DNA of 64,000 nt. Origin: DATJFQ01 sp035492775 (GTDB taxonomy: Bacteria; Acidobacteriota; Vicinamibacteria; Vicinamibacterales; 2-12-FULL-66-21). Positions 57,216-64,000 of the stretch are shown in pieces. Location: contig DATJIW010000031.1 in NCBI GenBank assembly GCA_035492775.1, positions 62,001-126,000 on the forward strand. Reading direction: 5' to 3'. Numbering within the stretch: the stretch's first letter is position 1; the number at the start of each line of letters is the position of its first letter. A program made the translations under genes and the position numbers. The notes beneath the pieces are model-generated. The model searched no databases and had not been told where the DNA came from. It worked only from the letters and a program-made list of their open reading frames with translations.

Positions 57216-58274
57216 ATGCCAGCAGGAGCTCTTTCGCGGTACTCAGCCATTGCCGTCGTGAGCCTGGCGACCACGCTCGGCGCGAAGGCGCCGGACTTCA
57301 AGGTCCAGAAATACGACATCAAAGGCGACGGCGGAACCGACTACGTCACCGTCGAACCCGCAACACAACGCGTGTTCGTCTCACGCAGCACGCACATGAT
57401 GGTCGTCGACGGACCAAGCGGCAAGGTCGTCGGTGACATCCCGAACACGCCGGGCGTTCACGGAGCGGCGCTGGCGACCAGGCACGGGCACGGCTTCACC
57501 ACGAACGGCGGCGATCAGACGGTCACGATGTTCGACTTGAAGACGCTGGCGGTGATCAAGCAGATCGCCGTCGGCCCGGGCCTCGACGGCATCATGTTCG
57601 ACGAGCCCGATGACCTGATCATCCTCACCAGGCATTCGCGTCCGATCGGCACGTTGACCGCTCTCAATCCGGAAACGGGCGACATCGTGGCGACCGTCGA
57701 ACTCGAAGACAGCGGTCCCGAAGGAGCGGCGGCGGACGGCAGCGGACACATCTACGTGAACAACGAGGGGAAGAGCACGATCCAGGTCATCGACGTGAAA
57801 ACGTGGAAGGCGACCGCATCCTGGCCGCTCGCGCCCTGCGACGGGCCGACCGGTATTGCGTATGACAAGGTCTCGAACCGCATCTTTTCCGGTTGCAGCA
57901 CGAACTCCGTCGTCGTGAATCCCTCGACCGGCAAAGTCGTCGCGACGATTCAGAACGGAACCCGCGTCGACGCGCTCGGGTGGGACCCTGCTGAAAAGCT
58001 GATCTACATCCCCAACGGCGGCGAGGGGAACGTCACCGTCGTGCACCAGGATTCGCCGGACAAGTACACCGTCGTTGCCACCGTGCCGACGTTCCCCGGC
58101 GCGAAGACGATCACCGTCGATCCGAACACGCACACCGCGTATCTGTTCCAGCCCGAGCGAGGCCCTGCGCCGCCGAGCGCGGAACCGACGCCGGCGCCGA
58201 CCGGCGGCGGCCGCCGAGGCCGCGGTCCGCAGGGACCCGTGATTGCGGGGTGGTTTATCGTGATCACGCATTGA
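57216..58274 (+). CDS. Exported YncE-like seven-bladed beta-propeller protein
   Basis: 352 residues. Short signal-like N-terminus (SAIAVVSLATTLGAKAP), then propeller blades with the YncE pattern (VYVSRSTHMMVVDGPSGKVVGDI-like, NEGKSTIQVIDVKTWKATASW, STNSVVVNPSTGKVVATI). A Pro/Ala/Gly/Arg-rich insert precedes the last strand (VIAGWFIVITH), which should close the propeller. Cytochrome D1-like or surface-binding roles are known in the fold, but no heme ligand is apparent. Function unknown. Confidence 0.8.
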   Translation: MPAGALSRYSAIAVVSLATTLGAKAPDFKVQKYDIKGDGGTDYVTVEPATQRVFVSRSTHMMVVDGPSGKVVGDIPNTPGVHGAALATRHGHGFTTNGGDQTVTMFDLKTLAVIKQIAVGPGLDGIMFDEPDDLIILTRHSRPIGTLTALNPETGDIVATVELEDSGPEGAAADGSGHIYVNNEGKSTIQVIDVKTWKATASWPLAPCDGPTGIAYDKVSNRIFSGCSTNSVVVNPSTGKVVATIQNGTRVDALGWDPAEKLIYIPNGGEGNVTVVHQDSPDKYTVVATVPTFPGAKTITVDPNTHTAYLFQPERGPAPPSAEPTPAPTGGGRRGRGPQGPVIAGWFIVITH

Positions 58275-58307
58275 GCGGCGCCGCCGAGTTGGAGCGCCAA
58301 AGAACAC

Positions 58308-61064
58308 CTAACGGCGCCGTTTCAATTCCTCGGCCCAGTTGAGGACGACCACGACACGCGTAACGGCGACGCTCGCGTCCTCGTCACGCACCATCAGGAA
58401 CCGCTGACCGTCAGCGGTCACGTCGTAGTTCGACGAGCTCACACCAGGCATCCCGCAGGAAGACGCGGCGCCATCGGAGTAGGTGTCGTCCCACAGCGCC
58501 GTCGGCGCCGAGACGCGCAGCTGCGGTGAGGTGGTGATCGAAACGGACATCATTTTCTTGCCGGAACGGTAATAGAGTTCGCCGCCCGATCGGCGCCACA
58601 CGGGATCGAACCCGCCGTCGCGTGAGACCTGCACTTTCGGGCCGGGTCCGGGAAACGACTGAACGTAGATTTGCGAGTCGCCGGATTCGTCGGATGCGTA
58701 AGCGATCCAGTGACCGTCCGGTGAAAACTTCGCCGAGCCCTCCCCGAATCGCGACTGCGCGACTGCCCGCGCCTGGGCATGGCCGTCTATCGGAAGGACC
58801 CATGCGTCGTCGCCGGTTTGCGGATCCTTCTGGTCGAACGAGAGATAACGGCTGTCCGGTGAGAACGCAACGGGGCTCTGTCTGGTACCTCTGGGATCGA
58901 GACGCTGTGCCGCGACGCTCCGATCAACCGGCATGATCCACATCGTCATCCCGCCCGAAACCCACGAGCGGAACGCGAGGCGCGTCCCGTCTGGCGCCCA
59001 GACTGGATCGTGGCTCTCGCCGTCCGTGGTGATCTTGGTCAACACCCCTCGCGCGAAATCGTATACGTAGAGATCGTGGTTCGGCCCCTCGATCTCGACG
59101 GCAAGCGATTTGCCGTCCGGCGACAGCCGCGGATACAGGTATGACGCCGCCGGCAGCGGCAGAGGAACGGCCTTTCCGCTCCTGTCGACCCACACCAGCG
59201 TGCGATGCCCTCCTGTAGCCGGGCCGGGAACGTACGCGAGATCGCCGCGACGTGAGACCGCGAATTCCGCAGCGCCTGTCGTACCGCTCGTCAGCACGCC
59301 GTCGAGCGCCTCGAAAGGCAGCCCCGTCACTTCCTCGCGGCTCGCGTCGAATGGAACAGCGAGGAGTTTTCCCGCGCGTGCGTAGACGAGATGGCCGGAC
59401 GTCACGTAAGTGGCGTTCATGCCGCCGGAAATCAGGGTCTTATGAGTCTTCGACCGCAGATCCATCAGGTCGATTCGCGCGTCGTCATAGCTGTTGATGC
59501 CGTCGTAGCCGACGGTGTACATGAGCGCGCGTCCGTCCGGCAGGAGATGCGCGAAGCGGTGGCTGCGTTCGCCGTGCGCGCTGTCGATTTCGGTGACGGG
59601 TTGCACTTCACCGCCTCGGTCAGGCACACGGACGATGCCGCCCGGATAACGACTGGTCCAGTAGATCCAACCGTCGCTGCCCCAGTCCCCGCGGTGAAAG
59701 GCATCGTAGTCGGCGAGCTTGATCGGAGCTCCGCCGGCGAGCGCCGCGACATAGAACGGACGAACGGCGGAGTACGACGCGTTGCCCTGGATGAAAGCAA
59801 TCGACGAACCATCCGGAGAAAAGAGCGGAGCTCCGCGAAATCCTGGCGACGAGGCGGCCGGCAGCGCGCGGCTGTCCAGCGCGGCGAGCTGGCGCACGAG
59901 CACGGGCCCCGGTAACGCGGTGATCGCGAGTTCGGATCCATCGGACGACAGTGCGATGTGAGGGTTGAACTCCGGCACGATTGCCGAGTCGTGCGGGAGT
60001 TCGACAACGAAGCGGATGATCCGGGCGTCGGCCGACGCAACTCGCGGGAACCGCGAGGTGGACCACGCTGCGACACCCGCGGCCGATACAACGACCGCGG
60101 CCATTGCGGCAATGCGCAGGAACCGCGTTGAAGAGCGGCCGCGCTGGGTCCGCCGGTCCGCCACCGGGGTCTGAAGGGTCGGCGACCACCCTCTCGCCTC
60201 GAACAGCCGTGTCAGATCTTCGAGTTGCGCGCGAAGATCCACGGCCGCCTGCATCCGCCGCGCTCGATCCTTCTCGAGGCATCGATCGATGACGCGCGCG
60301 AACTCGCGGGGCACGTTCGGGTTGATTGCACTCGCGTCCGGCGGAGAGTCCTTGACGATCGACGTCAGCGTGGCGAGTGTTGTTTTTCCGGTGAACGGAC
60401 GCTGCCCCGTTGCGAGCTCGAAGAGCACGATGCCCATCGAAAAGAGATCGGACCGCGCGTCCGCCTCTTCCCCCTCGATCTGCTCCGGCGACATGTACGG
60501 CACGGTTCCCGTCAGGCTGCCGTCGACCGTCAGCGTTTCCATCGTCGTCATGTGGCGGTCAGGGTTGACGGCAAGCCGCGACAAGCCGAAGTCGAGCACC
60601 TTCAGGACGCCGTCGCGCGAGATCATGATGTTCGACGGCTTCAGATCGCGGTGCACGATCCCGAGGCCATGAGCAGCGCCGAGTGCGTCGGCGAGCTGGA
60701 CCGCCAGGGCCATCACACGCGCCAGCGGAAGCCCTCCCTCGGGCAGGGCCTCGGCCAGTGTCACGCCGTCGATCAATTCCATCGTGATGAAGAGCGTCCC
60801 GTCGTGTTCGTCGAGCGAATGAACCGTGACGATGTGCGGGTGGTTGAGCCGAGCGACGGCCGTCGCTTCGCGCACGAGCCTGGCCCGCCTGACGGGATCG
60901 TCGGCGACCTCCCGCCGGACGATCTTCAGCGCCACACGCCGGTGCAGGCGCGTATCGTCAGCGGCGAATACCTCCCCCATCCCGCCCGATCCGAGGACCC
61001 CGGTGATCGTGAAATGCCCGAGCCGGGTGCCGACGCCGATTGGCTGCGAAGAATCAGTGTTCAT
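58308..61064 (-). CDS. Ser/Thr protein kinase with C-terminal TolB-like propeller
   Basis: 918 residues. Kinase domain 18-290: GSGGMGEVFAADD (P-loop), Lys47 in VALKI, HRDLKPSN with catalytic Asp140, DFG 158-160, and GTVPYMSPEQIEG activation/APE region. A membrane helix follows near 315-338. The outer part (about 350-918) contains PD40/WD40-like blades (FSPDGSSIAFIQG, LSPDGKSLAVEI, WAPDGTRLAFRS, FSPDGHWIAYAS). This receptor-kinase layout is abundant in Acidobacteriota. The ATG lies 14 bases downstream of an FHA-winged-helix gene, a likely partner or substrate. Confidence 0.94.
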   Translation of the reverse strand: MNTDSSQPIGVGTRLGHFTITGVLGSGGMGEVFAADDTRLHRRVALKIVRREVADDPVRRARLVREATAVARLNHPHIVTVHSLDEHDGTLFITMELIDGVTLAEALPEGGLPLARVMALAVQLADALGAAHGLGIVHRDLKPSNIMISRDGVLKVLDFGLSRLAVNPDRHMTTMETLTVDGSLTGTVPYMSPEQIEGEEADARSDLFSMGIVLFELATGQRPFTGKTTLATLTSIVKDSPPDASAINPNVPREFARVIDRCLEKDRARRMQAAVDLRAQLEDLTRLFEARGWSPTLQTPVADRRTQRGRSSTRFLRIAAMAAVVVSAAGVAAWSTSRFPRVASADARIIRFVVELPHDSAIVPEFNPHIALSSDGSELAITALPGPVLVRQLAALDSRALPAASSPGFRGAPLFSPDGSSIAFIQGNASYSAVRPFYVAALAGGAPIKLADYDAFHRGDWGSDGWIYWTSRYPGGIVRVPDRGGEVQPVTEIDSAHGERSHRFAHLLPDGRALMYTVGYDGINSYDDARIDLMDLRSKTHKTLISGGMNATYVTSGHLVYARAGKLLAVPFDASREEVTGLPFEALDGVLTSGTTGAAEFAVSRRGDLAYVPGPATGGHRTLVWVDRSGKAVPLPLPAASYLYPRLSPDGKSLAVEIEGPNHDLYVYDFARGVLTKITTDGESHDPVWAPDGTRLAFRSWVSGGMTMWIMPVDRSVAAQRLDPRGTRQSPVAFSPDSRYLSFDQKDPQTGDDAWVLPIDGHAQARAVAQSRFGEGSAKFSPDGHWIAYASDESGDSQIYVQSFPGPGPKVQVSRDGGFDPVWRRSGGELYYRSGKKMMSVSITTSPQLRVSAPTALWDDTYSDGAASSCGMPGVSSSNYDVTADGQRFLMVRDEDASVAVTRVVVVLNWAEELKRRR

Positions 61065-61078
61065 GGGGAGATCGCGTG

Positions 61079-61735
61079 CTATCGCAAGGTGTGTGACACG
61101 GTCTGAGTCGAAGTCGCGGAGGACCCGCGATGGAACGTCATCGGAATCGGTCCGAGACGGATTTCGCTGCCGTCGCTGAGCGACACCGGCGTGGTGATGC
61201 GACGATCGCCGACGTACGTTCCGTTCTTGCTCGACAGGTCGTACAGCGTGACGTCGCTGTCGCCGACGACAATCACGGCGTGGCGACGCGAAACTCCGAC
61301 GGCGTCGACCCGGACGTCAGCGCCAGGATCGCGCCCGAGGACGTTCTCGCCGCCGGTGAGCAGTGTCCGCGCACCCCGCCATGCCACCCAGCAGGTGCCC
61401 AGACGTGGCGCCGTCGCACGTTCGTGGACGTCCGCGGACGTTCCAACGAACGCATATCCAAATCGTTGCACGGTTCGGATGTAGCGCGGCTGACGCGCGC
61501 TGTCACCGAGTGCGGCCCTGATCTCAGCGACCAGAACCGCCAGATTCACGTCCGACACGAATGTGTCGGGCCAGAGTTCCGTGTGGATGTCGGCCTTGGC
61601 GACCGCGTCGGGGCGGCGCGCCACGAGCAGCGCGAGCAGATCGAACGCCTTTGGCGACAGGTGCACCGGCTTGCCGGCGCGACGGACCTCCCGGGCCCTC
61701 GAATCGAGCGCGAACCGACCGAAGATCACGGCCAC
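61079..61735 (-). CDS. Winged-helix DNA-binding domain fused to FHA domain
   Basis: 218 residues. Residues 1-97 are an OmpR/PhoB-type winged helix without receiver (LSPKAFDLLALLVARRPDAV, YIRTVQRFGYAFVG); residues 120-205 are an FHA domain with its hallmark residues (NVLGRDPGADV, VSRRHAVIVV, DLSSKNGTYVGD). FHA domains bind phosphothreonine peptides. Encoded 14 bases before the receptor-like kinase gene on the same strand, so the kinase may alter transcription through it. This is a compact kinase-to-DNA route; the pairing is inferred from context. Confidence 0.92.
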   Translation of the reverse strand: MAVIFGRFALDSRAREVRRAGKPVHLSPKAFDLLALLVARRPDAVAKADIHTELWPDTFVSDVNLAVLVAEIRAALGDSARQPRYIRTVQRFGYAFVGTSADVHERATAPRLGTCWVAWRGARTLLTGGENVLGRDPGADVRVDAVGVSRRHAVIVVGDSDVTLYDLSSKNGTYVGDRRITTPVSLSDGSEIRLGPIPMTFHRGSSATSTQTVSHTLR

Positions 61736-61830
61736 AGGCTGCGAAATCCAAGCGAATTATAAGCACTTCCCAAGGACTTCCAACCGCTGTACGCCGACAA
61801 TGTCCCCAGGCCGCTTCAAGGAGTCTGACT

Positions 61831-62727
61831 ATGTCGAATCGCCCAATTCTGGCCGCAATTCTGATGTCGATGGTGGTGGGAGGAGCAGGCACTGCCGCCC
61901 AGCCCGAGCATGGGATTCCCGGCAGCGTCGCGTTTTTCAGCGCCAGGACGGGGAACAACGAGATCTATGTGATGGACCCGGACGGGTCGAATCCCGAACG
62001 GATCACGGCGAACGCCGCATCCGACACCGACCCGGCGATCTCGCCGGACGGACGGGACATTCTGTTCACGTCGAACCGGACCGGCGACAACGACATTTAC
62101 ATCGTCGACTCGCGAGGCGGCGATCCGGTGGACCTGACGAACAATCCGGCGAATGACGGCTGGGCCCGATGGGCGCCGGATGGGCAGCACGTCGTCTTCC
62201 ACAGCAACCGTGACGATCTCAACTTCGAGCTCTACGTGATGGACCGCGACGGCAGCAACGTCGTTCGCATCACGAATCACGTCGGAGTCGACCAATATCC
62301 CGAGTGGTCCCCCGACGGGCAGAAGATCGCATTCCGGCGTAACACGGACATCGCCGTGCTGGACCTGAACACCGGGATGACCGAGCGGCTCACGAACGCG
62401 GCCCCCCTCAACCAGATGCCGACGTGGTCTCCCAACGGCCGCCAAATCGCATTCATGAGTACGCGGGACGGATACCCGTCGATCTTTCTCATGAATGCAG
62501 ACGGAACCAACCAGGTGAATCTGACGCCGCGAGGCCCGAGTGACCTGGATGCCGAGTGGAACAGTCGTGCACCGTCATGGTCCAGGAACGGCCGTCAGAT
62601 CTACTTCACGACGTTCCGGCCCGCGACGAACGGAGACACCGAGATCTTCGTCATGAATGCGGACGGGTCAGCGCCGACGAACATGACGAACAGCTCCGGC
62701 ATGGATGCCGATGCGCACGTGAGGTGA
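61831..62727 (+). CDS. Exported TolB-like propeller protein
   Basis: 298 residues. Signal peptide (ILAAILMSMVVGGAGTAAQ) then six PD40 repeats such as IYVMDPDGSNPERIT, ISPDGRDILFTSNRTGDNDIYIV, WAPDGQHVVFHSNRDD and WSPNGRQIAFMSTRDG. This matches the beta-propeller of TolB but lacks the TolB N-terminal domain. AAGGAG is eight bases before the ATG. It is divergent from the FHA regulator gene (95 bases). Function unknown; a binding scaffold in the periplasm is likely. Confidence 0.85.
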   Translation: MSNRPILAAILMSMVVGGAGTAAQPEHGIPGSVAFFSARTGNNEIYVMDPDGSNPERITANAASDTDPAISPDGRDILFTSNRTGDNDIYIVDSRGGDPVDLTNNPANDGWARWAPDGQHVVFHSNRDDLNFELYVMDRDGSNVVRITNHVGVDQYPEWSPDGQKIAFRRNTDIAVLDLNTGMTERLTNAAPLNQMPTWSPNGRQIAFMSTRDGYPSIFLMNADGTNQVNLTPRGPSDLDAEWNSRAPSWSRNGRQIYFTTFRPATNGDTEIFVMNADGSAPTNMTNSSGMDADAHVR

Positions 62728-62807
62728 TCGATGCCGGGGGAACGGGACGGTGCGAGTAGAGCTCGAGGATGGCCGCGCGTCGCCGCAATTCGCGACGCAC
62801 TGTGGCG

Positions 62808-63107
62808 TCACCCGTCCCATACGTACACCCAGGCCGCCCGTCTGGAATCAAGTGTGACCTCGATGCGGCGATAGTCGAACTGGCGCTCGAACGCGTCGGC
62901 CGCGGCCAGTTCCGCGTCCGTGACCTCGAGCGCCGCGCCTTCGACGTGATCCGCCGCATCCCCCGTGAACACCGCGTTCGCGTGGGGCCCGGCGGTTCCT
63001 CGCGCGTAGCCCGACAGCGTGTCGGGCTCGCTGCGTATTTCGCGCGCGAAGGTCTTGCGCTGAACGTCCGCGTGGCGCAGCGTGCCGTAAGAGAACAGAA
63101 GCGGCAT
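62808..63107 (-). CDS. Gamma-glutamylcyclotransferase-like (AIG2/GGCT fold) protein
   Basis: 99 residues, short for the family. LLFSYGTLRHADVQ is the substrate-binding YGTL motif at the N-terminus; ADAFERQFDYRRIEV with the conserved Asp/Glu is near residue 72, and WVYVW at the end. It may act on gamma-glutamyl peptides or amines. ATG 63107 is preceded by GAGGTG; upstream in-frame sequence has no family features. Confidence 0.8.
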   Translation of the reverse strand: MPLLFSYGTLRHADVQRKTFAREIRSEPDTLSGYARGTAGPHANAVFTGDAADHVEGAALEVTDAELAAADAFERQFDYRRIEVTLDSRRAAWVYVWDG

Positions 63108-63138
63108 CACACACCTCAGGTCCCGGCTGGACGTGCGG

Positions 63139-63759
63139 TCAGCGAGTCCACGCGCGCAGATGCGGCAGCAGGCACCCCGTGCCGGATCGATATGCGGGCC
63201 ACGTGGCGGGAAAGCGCTCTGCCAGCTCGCGCTCCTCGATCGGAATCCTGACGATGGCGATGATCGACACCAGCGCGACGCCGCTGGCACCGATGATCCA
63301 GTTCGCCGAGATGCACGTGCCGAGCAGCATCAGCAGTATGAACGACAGGTAAATCGGATGCCGCACGAACCGGTACGCGCCGGTCGTCACCAGGCGGTGA
63401 TCGCCGCGGACTCCAACGCCGCCGCGGTACTGATCGCCGATCGACGCGAAGCTCCACGCAAACAGCGCCACGCCGAACGGAATCAGCCCGACGGCGATCC
63501 ACCTTGCGCCCGCCGGAATCGGCAGGCGCGTCCATACCGGCACGCGGCTGCGCAGCAGCCATATCAGCAGCATCGTGTAGAAAATGATGCCCAGACCGCT
63601 TCGGATCGCGATGAGACCTGGGGCCTCGTGCACGAGCTGGTTGATCGGTTCGCCTCGCCCCCGCGCCGCGCGCCGGGCCGTGCGCGAAGCGATGACGGCG
63701 ACGCTCACGAACAGCGCGATGAACGCCAGCTTGAATGGTGCTTCCGGGCCGAGTGTCAC
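63139..63759 (-). CDS. Isoprenylcysteine carboxyl methyltransferase (ICMT)-like membrane protein
   Basis: 206 residues, four or five membrane helices and the family motif LVTTGAYRFVRHPIYLSFILLML, then IPIEERELAERFPATWPAYRSGTG. Bacterial members of this family are mostly uncharacterised methyltransferase-like or NnrU-like proteins. It follows the partial permease gene by 16 bases and precedes the cyclotransferase gene, all on the minus strand. Confidence 0.85.
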   Translation of the reverse strand: MTLGPEAPFKLAFIALFVSVAVIASRTARRAARGRGEPINQLVHEAPGLIAIRSGLGIIFYTMLLIWLLRSRVPVWTRLPIPAGARWIAVGLIPFGVALFAWSFASIGDQYRGGVGVRGDHRLVTTGAYRFVRHPIYLSFILLMLLGTCISANWIIGASGVALVSIIAIVRIPIEERELAERFPATWPAYRSGTGCLLPHLRAWTR

Positions 63760-63775
63760 GTGGTCGGCTCCTGGG

Positions 63776-64000
63776 TCATTCGGCGCGAAGCGCGACCACG
63801 GGATCCAGGGTCAGCGCGCGTCGCGACGGTATGTAGGACGCGGCAACCGCGACGAGCAGCATAAGCAGCGCGACGGCCGAGAAAGTGAGCGGGTCGCCCG
63901 GCTCGACGCCGAACAGGAACGACGACAGCGCGCGGGCGCCCAGAAAGGCGCCGGCGAGGCCGAGGGCAATGCCGGCGAGCGCCAGCATCAGTCCCTCGCG
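63776..64000 (-). CDS. C-terminal end of an ADOP/MacB-type ABC permease, cut by window edge
   Basis: The last 74 residues are visible: the final FtsX-type helices (LALAGIALGLAGAFLGARALSS, FSAVALLMLLVAVAASYIPSRRAL) and the characteristic tail LDPVVALRAE. The 5' part is beyond the window. It is the second ADOP-type permease here. Confidence 0.85.
   Translation of the reverse strand, partial: REGLMLALAGIALGLAGAFLGARALSSFLFGVEPGDPLTFSAVALLMLLVAVAASYIPSRRALTLDPVVALRAE

Overview
The window is about 65% GC, densely packed, and most likely from an Acidobacteriota chromosome, plausibly class Vicinamibacteria. This is inferred from gene families, not a database match: a VWFA-related protein of the acidobacterial type, PadR-linked MacB/FtsX-like (ADOP) permeases, Ser/Thr kinases with C-terminal TolB-like propellers, an S55-type protein, two ECF sigma factors, DUF1570 and UPF0182. 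There is one tRNA gene (Gly, CCC). I saw no prophage, insertion sequence, integrase or CRISPR array, and no gene-free stretch exceeds 300 bases.

Layout. 1-3005 (minus): aromatic biosynthesis, with a fused aroD-aroE gene and trpE (cut by the window edge) behind a classical leader-peptide attenuator (leader with three Tyr, three Trp and one Phe codons). 3112-7226 (plus): secreted S55-domain protein and propeller protein. 7293-8653 (minus): ECF sigma factor and anti-sigma factor with a recognisable own promoter. 8758-10137: TPR protein. 10159-13314 (minus): very large sigma-54 activator. 13433-20908 (plus): tightly overlapped nine-gene run aroC-def-fmt-rsmB-PASTA-rpe-thioesterase-epimerase-bamD. 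20988-23994: pgsA (minus), then a sugar nucleotidyltransferase and phosphomannomutase (plus). 24028-28973: small membrane proteins, tRNA-Gly, VWA protein, DUF1570 metallopeptidase-like protein. 29035-33054 (plus): ABC-F protein, MFS exporter, second ECF sigma factor, DUF4142 protein. 33141-39998 (minus): UPF0182 protein, orphan MlaF-like ATPase, HlyD/ATPase/permease exporter.

40728-48992 is the most unusual part. A minus-strand operon encodes a NasA/NarB-type molybdoenzyme, a 16-cysteine ferredoxin subunit, an anchored Rieske protein, a NarI-like membrane protein with a C-terminal zinc-ribbon-like motif, DUF6755, a TDT/SLAC1-type channel and DUF3079. Upstream lie a cysteine-poor Crp/Fnr regulator and a divergent radical SAM protein with non-canonical cysteine spacing. 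Two near-identical 16-17 bp palindromes flank the regulator, each placed where a class II Crp/Fnr site would activate one of the two outward units. This looks like a co-regulated nitrate/N-oxide module of hybrid design.

48946-64000 holds an MBL-fold hydrolase, a YpdA-like flavoprotein, a DUF2231-Rieske fusion, a PadR/ADOP pair with a palindromic operator, a luciferase-like flavin oxidoreductase, YncE- and TolB-type propellers, a kinase next to an FHA-winged-helix regulator, a gamma-glutamylcyclotransferase-like protein, an isoprenylcysteine methyltransferase-like protein and the end of another ADOP permease.

A recurring feature is a -10-like box only 6-12 bases before the start codon with no Shine-Dalgarno sequence, suggesting frequent leaderless transcription. 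Other genes (VWA protein, DUF4142, TolB-like, radical SAM) have clear AGGAG-type sites.
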